Assembly (NCBI RefSeq): GCF_020510525.1
Contig: NZ_CP075188.1
Span: forward strand, 2,728,001 to 2,792,000
From: Quatrionicoccus australiensis
GTDB taxonomy: Bacteria > Pseudomonadota > Gammaproteobacteria > Burkholderiales > Rhodocyclaceae
DNA length: 64,000 nucleotides
Reading direction: 5' to 3'
In this document: positions 26,935 to 35,432 of the stretch, one piece after another
Layout: the number at the start of each line of letters is the position of its first letter
Position numbering within the stretch: position 1 is the stretch's first letter
The notes under the pieces: model-generated
The model's input: the letters and a program-made list of their open reading frames with translations, nothing else
Told to the model about the DNA's origin: nothing
Databases searched by the model: none
Position numbers and translations under genes: made by a program

Positions 26935-29289
26935 TTACGCCGCCATCCGGTCGCTGGCCGGCTTGTTGGCCGTCGCCACGTTGTAGTCGAAGGGGAAGTC
27001 ATCGACCTGGACGACGATGTCGCGCAGGTGGTTGCGCCGCTTCATGATCTCGAACTCGGCAGCATTGATGACGCCCGCCTCGAAGGCGACGATGGCGATG
27101 TCGCGCACATTGGCCAGCGGATTGTTGGCAAACTTGCCATCCTTCTCGGCCGTACGGATCTTGGCCTCGATACCTTCGGCTTCGAGCGTCGCCTTGAGCG
27201 CCAGTTCGATGGCGCCGACCGGCTCGTTCTCGGTGAGCGGCAGGAAGCATTCGGCAGTCAGGCGGTTGCGGGTTGCCGACGGCGCAATCAGTGCCTTGGC
27301 GACCTGGTGGCCGACCGCGTCGGATGGCACGACATACGGATGCCCCCACGGGAAGATGGAACGCTGCAGAAAGGCGGCGATGAAGCGCACCGGGAAGTTG
27401 GCAATCACGCCGTCGAAGGCCTGCTGCGCCTTGTACATCGCATCCCAGATCGCCCAGTGGGCGAGCGGCGCGTCTTCCTTGTTGCGGCCTTCTTCCTCGT
27501 AGCGCTTGAGGGTGCAGGAAATCAGGTACATCTGCGCCAGGATGTCGCCCAGGCGGGCCGACAATTTTTCCCGGCGCTTGACGCTGCCGCCGAGCACCAG
27601 CAGGGAGATGTCGGACATGAAGGCAAAGGCCGCCGAGAAGCGCGTCAGTTGCTGGTAGTAGCGCTTCATTTCCGGTGCCGTATCGACGTTGACCGCTGCG
27701 AAATGCGAGCCGGTCAGGCCCAGCCAAAGGGCACGCAAACCGTTCTTGATGGTAAAGCCGATATGGCCGAACAGCGCCTTGTCGAAATCGACCAGGCCTT
27801 GCTTGGTATCCGGATTCTGCGCCGCCTGCATTTCCGGCAGCAGATACGGATGGCAGCGGATGGCGCCCTGGCCGAAGATGATCAGCGAGCGGGTCAGGAT
27901 ATTGGCGCCTTCGACGGTGATGCCGATCGGCACCTGCTGGTAGGCGCGGCCGAGGAAATTCGACGGGCCGAGGCAGATGCCCTTGCCGCCGATGATGTCC
28001 ATGCCGTCGTTAACAACCTGGCGAGCCCGTTCGGTGACGTGGTACTTGGCAATGGCCGAGACCACCGACGGCTTTTCGCCGAGATCGACGGCGCCGGCCG
28101 TCATCTTGCGCACGGCGTCCATCATGTAAGTGTAGGCGCCGATGCGGGTCAGGCCTTCCTCGACACCCTCGAACTTGCCGACCGCCATCTTGAACTGGCT
28201 GCGGACGCGGGCATAGCCGCCAACGGCACGCGCCGTCATCTGCGCCATGCCGGTGTTGGACGACGGCAGCGAGATCGAGCGCCCGGCCGCCAGGCACTCC
28301 ATCAGCATGCGCCAGCCCTGGCCGGCCATCGCCGGGCCGCCGATGATGAAATCGAGCGGCATGAAGACTTCCTTGCCACGCGTCGGGCCGTTCATGAACA
28401 TCGCGTTGAGCGGGAAGTGACGGCGCCCGGTATCAACGCCCGGATGATCGTAAGGTACCAGCGCGCAGGTGATGCCGATATGTTTCTTGTCGCCGAGCAG
28501 GCCGTCCGGGTCATAGAGGTGGAAAGCCAGGCCGAACACCGTGCACACCGGGGCCAGCGTGATGTAACGCTTGTCCCAGTTGACGCGCATGCCGAGCACT
28601 TCCTTGCCCTGATACAGGCCCTTGCAGACGACGCCGCTATCGGGAATGGAGGCCGCATCGGAACCGGCCCACGGGCTGGTCAGCGCGAAGGCCGGCACTT
28701 CGATGCCCTTGGCCAGGCGCGGCAGGTAATGGTTTTTCTGTTCTTCGGTGCCGTAATGCAGCAGCAGTTCGGCCGGGCCGAGCGAATTCGGCACCATGAC
28801 CGACACGGCAAGCGCCGAGGAGCGCGTCGACAGCTTGGTCACCACCTGCGAGTGCGCGTAGGCCGAGAACTCCAGGCCGCCGTACTTCTTCGGGATGATC
28901 ATGCCGAGGAAGCCCTTGTCCTTGATATAGCGCCAGGTCTCGTTCGACAAGTCGTAAAGCTCGTGCGTCACCTTCCAGTCGTCAACCAGACGGCAGGCGG
29001 CCTCGACTTCATTGCTCATGAAGGCGGTTTCTTCGGCGGTCAGCTTCGGCTGCGGGTAGGCGTGCAGTTTCTGCCAGTCGGGTTTGCCGCGGAACAGCTC
29101 GCCCTCCCACCAGACACTGCCGGCTTCGAGCGCATCGCGCTCGGTGTCGGACATCTGCGGCAGAACCTTCCGGTAGGCGGAAAAAATGGGCCGGGTGACC
29201 AGGCTGCGGCGCAAGGGCCGCAACATGATCAACCCGGCCAAAACCACCAGGATGGCAATACCCAGCAGAGGGATGAGGTTTTGAAACAT
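26935..29289 (-). CDS. fadE: Acyl-CoA dehydrogenase, FadE type
   Basis: This 784-residue flavoprotein catalyses the first step of beta-oxidation, making trans-2-enoyl-CoA. It starts with a hydrophobic segment (LIPLLGIAILVVLAGLIML), then the acyl-CoA dehydrogenase core (IIPKKYGGLEFSAYAHS, ALTSPWAGSD, then TVEGANILTRSLIIFGQGAI). A long C-terminal DUF1974-type domain (about residues 470-770) distinguishes FadE from ordinary dehydrogenases. Its length is close to E. coli FadE (814). The start follows a GGAGAC ribosome site, and the TetR gene ends 33 bp upstream. The N-terminal hydrophobic stretch suggests membrane association. Confidence 0.93.
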   Translation of the reverse strand: MFQNLIPLLGIAILVVLAGLIMLRPLRRSLVTRPIFSAYRKVLPQMSDTERDALEAGSVWWEGELFRGKPDWQKLHAYPQPKLTAEETAFMSNEVEAACRLVDDWKVTHELYDLSNETWRYIKDKGFLGMIIPKKYGGLEFSAYAHSQVVTKLSTRSSALAVSVMVPNSLGPAELLLHYGTEEQKNHYLPRLAKGIEVPAFALTSPWAGSDAASIPDSGVVCKGLYQGKEVLGMRVNWDKRYITLAPVCTVFGLAFHLYDPDGLLGDKKHIGITCALVPYDHPGVDTGRRHFPLNAMFMNGPTRGKEVFMPLDFIIGGPAMAGQGWRMLMECLAAGRSISLPSSNTGMAQMTARAVGGYARVRSQFKMAVGKFEGVEEGLTRIGAYTYMMDAVRKMTAGAVDLGEKPSVVSAIAKYHVTERARQVVNDGMDIIGGKGICLGPSNFLGRAYQQVPIGITVEGANILTRSLIIFGQGAIRCHPYLLPEMQAAQNPDTKQGLVDFDKALFGHIGFTIKNGLRALWLGLTGSHFAAVNVDTAPEMKRYYQQLTRFSAAFAFMSDISLLVLGGSVKRREKLSARLGDILAQMYLISCTLKRYEEEGRNKEDAPLAHWAIWDAMYKAQQAFDGVIANFPVRFIAAFLQRSIFPWGHPYVVPSDAVGHQVAKALIAPSATRNRLTAECFLPLTENEPVGAIELALKATLEAEGIEAKIRTAEKDGKFANNPLANVRDIAIVAFEAGVINAAEFEIMKRRNHLRDIVVQVDDFPFDYNVATANKPASDRMAA

Positions 29290-29322
29290 GCTGTTGTCTC
29301 CTTTTATTTTGGTTTTGGTCGT

Positions 29323-30036
29323 TTATTTGCTGTCGACCGCACCCGGAGGGGAAACCCCTGCGGATTCAGCATTGGAAAACTGCGGCAAAGGCGCACGCAG
29401 GCCGCCGAGCAGGAAGGACATCAGGCGCGGCACCAGGCGATCCAGGCGATCCGTCGAATCCGCCGCCTCGATCTGCCAGTCGGTGACCAGACGCAGGGCA
29501 TCGGTCCCGGCAATGGCGTAGGAAGTGGCACCGAGCATGAAATGGAAGCGCCAGACGATCTCGGCCTTGGGTACATCGGGCAGCGCCTTGAACAGCGCTT
29601 CCTTGTAGCGGTCGACCACCGTGGCGTACTCGTGTGCGAGGAAGGTGCGGATGAATTCGGAAGGATCGGTCAGCGTGCGCCCCAGCAAACGCAGGAAGGT
29701 GATGCCGCCGCGCGCCTCGTCATCGGCCATGCGCAGCAGGGTGCCGAAAAAGCCATCGACGATCAGCGAAGGCTTGACCGGCTTGCCACCTGCCTCGCTC
29801 TCGTAAACGTTGAGCACGCGCAGGCGCTCTTCGTTCAACCAGTCGAGACGGCGCCGGAAAACTTCCTGCATCAGCGACTCCTTGGAGCCAAAGTGATAAT
29901 TCACCGCCGCCAGATTGACCCCGGCACCACCCGTAATCTGGCGCATCGACGTACCATCGTAGCCGTGCGCCATGAAAAGCTGCTCGGCTGCATCCAGAAT
30001 GCGTTCGCGCGTATCGACTGACTTCACTTCTGCCAT
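29323..30036 (-). CDS. TetR/AcrR-family regulator of lipid catabolism (PsrA/FadP-like)
   Basis: This 237-residue repressor has an N-terminal helix-turn-helix (about residues 10-55: TRERILDAAEQLFMAHGYDG, then SMRQITGGAGVNLAAVNYHFGSKESLM) and a ligand-binding C-terminal domain. It heads the operon containing fadE, thiolase, degV and the fadB-like gene. A palindrome lies 27-46 bp before its start and recurs before fadL and before the 4612 operon, so it likely controls itself and both lipid operons and is released by an acyl-CoA or fatty acid. PsrA and FadP are the known TetR regulators of this pathway in proteobacteria; which one this is cannot be settled here. Confidence 0.85.
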   Translation of the reverse strand: MAEVKSVDTRERILDAAEQLFMAHGYDGTSMRQITGGAGVNLAAVNYHFGSKESLMQEVFRRRLDWLNEERLRVLNVYESEAGGKPVKPSLIVDGFFGTLLRMADDEARGGITFLRLLGRTLTDPSEFIRTFLAHEYATVVDRYKEALFKALPDVPKAEIVWRFHFMLGATSYAIAGTDALRLVTDWQIEAADSTDRLDRLVPRLMSFLLGGLRAPLPQFSNAESAGVSPPGAVDSK

Positions 30037-30062
30037 GGCATCACCTGTTATTTGTTGTTGTG

Positions 30063-30082
30063 ATTCATACGTTCGTTTGAAT
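30063..30082. promoter_or_regulatory. Putative TetR-type lipid-regulon operator 3 (autoregulatory)
   Basis: ATTCATACG-TT-CGTTTGAAT is a near-perfect palindrome in the gap upstream of the TetR gene. It is the best copy of the three shared sites. Negative autoregulation of the TetR-fadE operon is inferred. Confidence 0.65.
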
Positions 30083-30335
30083 CATAGGGGAAAATGCCTG
30101 CGCCCTGCAAGCACTTTTATTGCAAAAGGAATTTTACGTCACCGCCCGAAGTGGCGGCGCATTGTTGCCGGCAGCCTGCACAGGCCACGGCACAGCCGGT
30201 CAGCTCAAGAAAAAGCGCTTGCCGGCGCGGAGCAGCCAGCGCAAACAGCGCGATTCGCGAAGCGGAAAATTGCGCCAGCAAGCGGGTCGACCGCTAACGG
30301 CCGCTGATCGGCCAAAGACTTGACGCTGCTAGCGC

Positions 30336-30653
30336 TCAGAGACCCGATACAAACGCGAAGGGGCGGCATTGATCGCACAACTCCCAGGGCGGACAGGCAC
30401 ACACCGACGGGTGCGCCACATAGGCACTCCCCTGCATCGCCTTGCCCGTACTGACCTGCCGCGCGCCCGCTGCCGAGACTTGCCCCGACGCGCCACCTGC
30501 CGAATCGGCACGCGGTGTCGGCGCCCATTTGGCAAATGGCGCCAGATCCAGCTTGTCTTCGACATACCAGACCTTGCGCGCCGCATCCCAACGCGCTCCG
30601 AGCTTCTTTGCCGCATCCTTCTCGGCAAAGGGAACCTTCAAATCCATTTTCAT
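30336..30653 (-). CDS. DUF5710 domain protein with Cys-rich tail
   Basis: This 105-residue protein has an N-terminal DUF5710 domain (about residues 1-45), recognisable from LKVPFAEKDAAKKLGARWDA and KVWYVEDKLDLAPFAKW. This domain is otherwise found at the ends of topoisomerase/primase-type and plasmid proteins, where it is thought to bind nucleic acid. A low-complexity Ala/Gly/Ser linker (about 46-75) leads to a C-terminal CACPPWELCDQC cluster that could bind zinc. The chosen start MKMDLKVPF begins exactly at the domain; a longer version is possible. It is monocistronic, between ssrA and the TetR operator region. Confidence 0.75.
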   Translation of the reverse strand: MKMDLKVPFAEKDAAKKLGARWDAARKVWYVEDKLDLAPFAKWAPTPRADSAGGASGQVSAAGARQVSTGKAMQGSAYVAHPSVCACPPWELCDQCRPFAFVSGL

Positions 30654-30722
30654 CGCGTTTCCACCCGGAGTTTCTTGATCAGGACCAGCCCAAGGGGGCC
30701 AGCTTTGCTGTAAAGCGTGCGC

Positions 30723-30751
30723 ATTATAAAGAATCCCCGGAGAGGAAACAG
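30723..30751 (-). promoter_or_regulatory. Candidate promoter for the DUF5710 gene
   Basis: A perfect TATAAT occurs on the minus strand at 30728-30723, with a weak -35 candidate (CTGTTT) 17 bases upstream. The site lies 70 bp before the DUF5710 start and just after the tmRNA coding piece. Confidence 0.4.
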
Positions 30752-30769
30752 GCACGCAGGCTTTGCAGA

Positions 30770-31085
30770 CGTGACAACGGGGACCGAAGTCCCCGTCGGC
30801 TGTCTTTGGTAACAAGGCTCCAGCAGCCCCGGCTAGCCGTTTTTAGGCGGCGATAGCGAAATGCTCATCGTTGGCATTTATAGGATTTGCGCGGATTACG
30901 TCCGTCGCCTGTCGAGTTGCCTGCTTACCTTCGCCCGCCCTGTCGAAACCGGGACATCCCCATCAAAAAAGCACTGTATCAATGCGCTTTTGGTGGAGAT
31001 GGGGGGAATCGAACCCCCGTCCAGAACGCCTCCAGCTTGCCGGAATTACAACCATGCCTTGATTATGGGGGCAGGCCTCCCTTTA
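30770..31085 (-). ncRNA. ssrA: Circularly permuted (two-piece) tmRNA gene
   Basis: The order is inverted relative to ordinary tmRNA. The acceptor piece comes first (about 31085 to 30991), with T arm GGGGG-TTCGATT-CCCCC, acceptor strand CATCTCC and an encoded A-CCA ending at 30991. A 29-base spacer follows, containing the hairpin AAAGCGC/GTGCTTT. The coding piece then starts at 30961 with GGGGATG and the D-loop-like GGTTTCGACAGG. GGGGATG pairs fully with CATCTCC and includes the G3-U70 pair used by alanyl-tRNA synthetase. The tag frame (30875-30843) reads ANDEHFAIAA-stop, a beta-proteobacterial tag. CAGGGC in the coding piece pairs with GTTCTG before the T arm (helix 2). A UUCG-capped hairpin lies at 30776-30796. 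Outer ends are approximate. Confidence 0.88.
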
Positions 31086-31244
31086 ATCAAGATACGCGTA
31101 AAATTCACGGCACACCGCGCCATTTGCCCATCCACTGCCATCCACTCGGCGACAGACTCCTGACCATCGTTTTCGGCGACAATCAAACTGTTGACCGTCA
31201 ACCACGCAGCATTTCCCAACCCACCTCAAGATATATCTCCCGCC

Positions 31245-31751
31245 ATGCAACAGAGCACACCCCGCACACTGGCACTAGCCGCGCTGGTCGCCCTCTTCTC
31301 CTCCACGGCATTCGCCGAAGGCACGAAAATCGCCTTCATCAACTCGGAACGAATCGTCAGGGAAGCGCCGGCATCGATCCTGGCCAGCAAGAAAATCGAA
31401 GGCGAGTTCAGCGCACGTCAGGCAGAACTGCAGCGCAGCGCCAACGAACTGGCTGAAAAGCAAACGTATCTCGCCGAGAAAAAGGGCTCATTGTCGGAAA
31501 GCATGCTGCGCAGTAAGGAAAGCGAGATCAAGGATCTCACCATTTCCTTCGAGCGCCGCCAGCGCGAATTCCGGGAAGAGCTGCAAGCCCGCCAGATCGA
31601 AGCCACCTCGGGAATCCTTGAGAAAGCCAACGAAGCGATCCAGCGCCTCGCCAAAAAAGAAAATCTGGACATGGTGATTCAGGATGCCGTGTCAGTATCC
31701 CAAGGCGTTGATATTACTGACCGCGTACTGAAACTGATGGCCGAAGAGTAA
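31245..31751 (+). CDS. OmpH/Skp-family periplasmic chaperone
   Basis: This 168-residue exported protein has a signal peptide (TLALAALVALFSSTAFAEG) followed by KIAFINSERIVREAP, the conserved OmpH/Skp opening strand. A long charged coiled-coil follows (about residues 45-130, rich in Glu, Lys, Arg, Gln), and the family C-terminal strand reads LDMVIQDAVSVSQGVDITDRV. Skp proteins hold unfolded outer-membrane proteins. Unlike the usual case it is not beside bamA or lpxD here, so it may be a paralogue. I chose the ATG before the signal peptide; an upstream TTG would add a non-signal extension. Confidence 0.85.
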   Translation: MQQSTPRTLALAALVALFSSTAFAEGTKIAFINSERIVREAPASILASKKIEGEFSARQAELQRSANELAEKQTYLAEKKGSLSESMLRSKESEIKDLTISFERRQREFREELQARQIEATSGILEKANEAIQRLAKKENLDMVIQDAVSVSQGVDITDRVLKLMAEE

Positions 31752-31879
31752 TAAACCAGCCCAGGCGGCCGGCCGGACAAACATCCGGCAAAACCCCGGC
31801 TGACTGAAAGCAGCCGCGCCGCGAAACTGGCTGGCACAGCGGCGGCCTTCCACCGTAAGGCCACCCGCATCACGCACTC

Positions 31880-32073
31880 AGAAGCTGTTCATGATTTTTC
31901 GCTTGTCATTCAAACCCCTCCCCAACCCTCCCCTTATCAGGGTAGGGAGCTCGCCGATGTGCAACTTGGGCTGCTCCTCCCCTGTCAAGGGGAGGTCGGG
32001 AGGGGTTTTACAGATGTGTCAAATGATGCCATAGCCTGGTTTCATGACTTTCGGAAGAAAGTGAACAGCTTCT
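31880..32073. repeat. Inverted-repeat element (MITE-like), copy 1
   Basis: The 194-bp segment begins AGAAGCTGTTCA and ends with the complement TGAACAGCTTCT. Its core contains nested inverted C/G-rich blocks (AACCCCTCC ... GGAGGGGTT). The same ends and core occur at 54714-54908 in opposite orientation. The right end abuts the phosphomannomutase stop codon. No transposase is encoded, so it would need one in trans. The core hairpins may also terminate the converging ompH and phosphomannomutase transcripts. Confidence 0.7.
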
Positions 32074-33449
32074 CAGAACGGCAGCGAAATCCCCGGCCAG
32101 AGCGCCGTCAGCGCCGTCCGGAAAGCGCCCTGGATGCGCTCCAGCGCGGCATCGTTGTCGGCCTCGAAACGCAGCACGACGACTGGCGTGGTATTTGAGG
32201 GCCGGGCCAGACCGAAGCCATCCGGATATTCAACGCGCACGCCGTCGATGGTGATCATTTCCACCGAACCGGGGAACTGCCCTTCGGCCTTGAGCTTGTC
32301 GATCAGCGTAAAAGGCTCGCCTTCGGCCATCTTGATATTGAGTTCGGGCGTCGAGGGCGAATTCGGCAGCTTTTTGAGCTCCGCATTGGCGTCGACCGTA
32401 CGCGCCAGGATTTCGAGCAGGCGGGCACCGGTGTAAAGACCATCGTCGAAACCGTACCAGCGCTCCTTGAAGAAGGTGTGGCCGGACATCTCGCCGGCCA
32501 GCGGCGCGCCGGTTTCCTTGAGCTTGGCCTTGACCAGCGCATGGCCGGTATTCCACATCAGCGGCTCGCCACCATGCTGGCGAATCCACGGCGCCAGCAA
32601 GCGGGTGCATTTGACGTCGTAAATGATGGTGCCACCCGGCACGCGCGACAGCACATCGGCCGCAAACAGCATCAGCTGGCGGTCCGGATAAATGATCTCG
32701 CCATCCTTGGTGACCACGCCGAGACGGTCGCCGTCGCCATCGAAGGCAATACCGATTTCGGCATCGGTTTCCTGGAGCGCCTTGATGACATCGGCCAGGT
32801 TTTCCGGCTTGGACGGGTCCGGATGGTGATTGGGGAAATTGCCATCGACTTCGCAAAAGAGCGGCACGATCTCGCAACCCAGACGCTTGAACAACTCCGG
32901 CGCAATCGCCCCCGCCACGCCATTGCCGCAATCCATGACAATCTTCATTGGCCGCGCCAGCTTGACGTCACCGACGATCTTTTCGACATAGGCCGGCAGC
33001 ACATTGGCACTGCGACGCTCGCCCTTGCCGTGGCGCAAATCGCCGGACTCGGCACGGCGCTTCAGATTCTGGATCGCCTCCAGCGCCAGCGTCGTACCGC
33101 CGATAACCATTTTCAGACCGTTGTAGTCCGGCGGATTGTGGCTGCCGGTCACCGAAACGCAGGAATGGCAGCCCAGTTCATAGGCGGCAAAATAAGTCAC
33201 CGGCGTCGGCACGCAACCCACATCGATCGCATCGACCCCGGCCGCGCAGATACCGTCCATCAACGCCCCGGCCAGCTCCGGGCCGGACAGGCGGCCATCG
33301 CGACCGACTGCAATTGCCGTCTGGCCCTGCTCTGCAGCGAGCGAGCCCAAGGCATGGCCGATCCGGCGGACAACGTCAGCCGTCAGCGATTTATTGACGA
33401 TGCCCCGAATGTCGTAGGCCTTGAAAATCTCTGCAGGTAGCTTGGTCAT
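32073..33449 (-). CDS. Phosphomannomutase/phosphoglucomutase (AlgC/ManB type)
   Basis: This 458-residue enzyme interconverts hexose-6- and hexose-1-phosphates, feeding GDP-mannose synthesis by the ManC-type enzyme at 38610. The phosphoserine is Ser103 in TGSHNPPDYNG, the metal loop is FDGDGDRLG near residue 240, and the substrate loop is EMSGHTFF. Length and motifs match AlgC. Its stop codon (TGA) coincides with the terminal inverted repeat of the downstream repeat element. It lies 36 bp downstream of the LapD-like gene in the exopolysaccharide locus. Confidence 0.9.
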   Translation of the reverse strand: MTKLPAEIFKAYDIRGIVNKSLTADVVRRIGHALGSLAAEQGQTAIAVGRDGRLSGPELAGALMDGICAAGVDAIDVGCVPTPVTYFAAYELGCHSCVSVTGSHNPPDYNGLKMVIGGTTLALEAIQNLKRRAESGDLRHGKGERRSANVLPAYVEKIVGDVKLARPMKIVMDCGNGVAGAIAPELFKRLGCEIVPLFCEVDGNFPNHHPDPSKPENLADVIKALQETDAEIGIAFDGDGDRLGVVTKDGEIIYPDRQLMLFAADVLSRVPGGTIIYDVKCTRLLAPWIRQHGGEPLMWNTGHALVKAKLKETGAPLAGEMSGHTFFKERWYGFDDGLYTGARLLEILARTVDANAELKKLPNSPSTPELNIKMAEGEPFTLIDKLKAEGQFPGSVEMITIDGVRVEYPDGFGLARPSNTTPVVVLRFEADNDAALERIQGAFRTALTALWPGISLPF

Positions 33450-33485
33450 GAATCAGGTCCGAAATGAATGATGGAAAACGATGAA

Positions 33486-35432
33486 TCAGGAATTGATCTG
33501 GTCAGCCGACGGCGCACCGAAGTGATAGCCCTGGCCGCCAGCGATCTTGTCGTTGATCAGTTGCTCGACCTGATCGGCATTCTCGACGCCCTGGGCGATC
33601 ACCTCGACCTCCAGCGAACGCGCCAGCGTCACGATGGACTTGAGGAGCGAATGGGCGCTGTCGCTGACCGGCACTTCCTGGACCAGGCCGGTATCGAGTT
33701 TGATGTAATCGGGCGGCACTTCGCGCAGGATCTGCAGCGAGTTCGGTGCCAGACCGAAGTGGTCGATACCGAAACGCGCCTGATGCTCACGCACCAGCGC
33801 GGCAAAACGGCGTGTCGCCTCGACGTCGATCGAACAGCCGTACTCGGTCAGTTCGAAAGACAGACGAGCCGCCAGCGGCCCAAGGCGGTTGAGGCGACCG
33901 GCCAGCCACTTGACGAAACTGCCGCTCTCCAGACTCTGCGTCGACATATTGACGGCAAGGTGGGTCGTTGAAGTCGCATCCGCCTCAAGAATCCGGAAAA
34001 CCAGCTCAAGCAATGCCTGGTCGATATCGGCCATCAGGTGATGGCGCAAGGCCATCGGCAGGAATTTCGACGCCGGCACCAGGTGGCCATCCTTGCCGAC
34101 CAAACGGGTCATGATTTCATGGTGGATCAGGTGCCGGGTTTCGAGCGAAACCACCGGTTGACCGAGCAGCGTCCAGCGATTCTCGGTCAATGCGTTCTGG
34201 ATCAACTCGCGCCAGGCCAGCGAACCGATCGACACGTCGCTGCCCTCGTCCTCGATCAGCAACTGCAGTGCATTACGCCCTGACTGGCGAGCCGTCTCGA
34301 TAGCCAGGTCCAGCCTTGCCATGACCTGCGAACGCTTGTCGCCCTTGTTGAAATTGACCACACCGAGGCTGAACGAAACATCTTCCTCGCCGGCGGCGCG
34401 CTCGATCTCGGCACGCAACTCGCGGCAAAGGCCTGAAATCCCCGGCGTATCGAGTCCGAGCACGACAAAGCCGAACGACGTACCGCCGATCCGCCCGAGA
34501 ATCACCGCGCGCTGACCAAGCAGCTCGCTGGCGATCCGGGTCAGCGACACCAGCAGCGCATTACCGCGCTGGTAGCTGGTCTCGGTATTGAATTCCTTGA
34601 GGTTATTCACTTCCAGACCAATCAGCGAACCGTCGGAGAAATGAACGTCACCCTCAAGCAACTGGTTGAAACGCAGATCGAAACTGCGCCGGTTATCCAG
34701 CCCGGTCACTTCGTCCTGGTAAGCCTCACGACGGAACGCGTCGGCACGCCGGGTTTCGCCATCGAGAATCTCGGCAATGCGCCGCGACATGCCATTCATC
34801 GCCTTGACCACGCGCAGCAGCTCAAGCGCCTTGGGCACAATCCCGATCTGTCCGAAACGCCGCTCCTGGATCTCCAGTGCGGTACGCTCGATGGCCGACA
34901 GCGGCAGCAGGATCCAGCGCAGCACCATGCGCGAAAGCAGAATCGCCACCACATAGGCCAGCAGCATCCAGCCGGCAGTTTCCAGGCAGGACGACCACAA
35001 ATGCTGATAGGCGTAGGTTGGCTGCGAAATCACCACGACCCGGCCCAACTGGCGCCAGCCGGACGACACCAGCGCCTCGCCTGGCGGTGCTTGCAGGCTG
35101 ATCAGGGACGAGAACCACAGCGGCACACCTTCGATCTTGGCCGGCAACTCACGATCGACAATCGATGAACCATCGGTCGCTCGCACCGTAATCCGCTGAA
35201 AATAGCCGCGGTCGAACAGCGTAGAAACCTGAATCGACGCCAGCCCGGCATCGCCCTTGCCCAGCGACTGTGAGAGCGGATAGGACAGGGAGGACGCAGC
35301 ATCCTGCGCATGCGACCCCAGTTGCTGCTCAAGATAGCTCCGCGTGCTCTGGATGCCGGCCGCAATCAGGCCAACAAAAACCAGCAAAAAAACCGCTGAA
35401 ATACCGATCAGCAACTGTCGCTTCAAAGTCAT
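33486..35432 (-). CDS. lapD: LapD-like c-di-GMP receptor (degenerate GGDEF-EAL)
   Basis: This 648-residue inner-membrane protein has a TM helix at about residues 8-28, a periplasmic LapD/MoxY-type domain (about 29-150, including a conserved PLWFSSLISLQAP stretch), a second TM (about 155-175) and a HAMP-like linker. A GGDEF domain follows in which the signature reads GGTSF, then an EAL domain whose motif reads EIM. Both active sites are lost, as in LapD, which binds c-di-GMP and sequesters the protease LapG. A LapG homologue is encoded at 54028-54714. The adhesin substrate is not in the window. It overlaps the O-antigen ligase-like start by one base. Confidence 0.85.
   Translation of the reverse strand: MTLKRQLLIGISAVFLLVFVGLIAAGIQSTRSYLEQQLGSHAQDAASSLSYPLSQSLGKGDAGLASIQVSTLFDRGYFQRITVRATDGSSIVDRELPAKIEGVPLWFSSLISLQAPPGEALVSSGWRQLGRVVVISQPTYAYQHLWSSCLETAGWMLLAYVVAILLSRMVLRWILLPLSAIERTALEIQERRFGQIGIVPKALELLRVVKAMNGMSRRIAEILDGETRRADAFRREAYQDEVTGLDNRRSFDLRFNQLLEGDVHFSDGSLIGLEVNNLKEFNTETSYQRGNALLVSLTRIASELLGQRAVILGRIGGTSFGFVVLGLDTPGISGLCRELRAEIERAAGEEDVSFSLGVVNFNKGDKRSQVMARLDLAIETARQSGRNALQLLIEDEGSDVSIGSLAWRELIQNALTENRWTLLGQPVVSLETRHLIHHEIMTRLVGKDGHLVPASKFLPMALRHHLMADIDQALLELVFRILEADATSTTHLAVNMSTQSLESGSFVKWLAGRLNRLGPLAARLSFELTEYGCSIDVEATRRFAALVREHQARFGIDHFGLAPNSLQILREVPPDYIKLDTGLVQEVPVSDSAHSLLKSIVTLARSLEVEVIAQGVENADQVEQLINDKIAGGQGYHFGAPSADQINS

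Noticed and set aside
27028..30021. Plus-strand open frame of 997 codons opposite fadE and the TetR gene
   Set aside because: It covers two convincing minus-strand genes and its translation shows no recognisable domain; it is a shadow.
30776..30796. UUCG-capped hairpin as an intrinsic terminator
   Set aside because: It is very stable but lacks a following T run; it is more likely a structural helix at the end of the tmRNA coding piece.
30991..31022. Apparent tRNA 3' end or phage attachment site (T arm plus CCA)
   Set aside because: No tRNA anticodon arm lies upstream, and the matching 5' acceptor strand GGGGATG with D-loop and tag frame lies just after it on the minus strand, so it is the acceptor piece of permuted ssrA.
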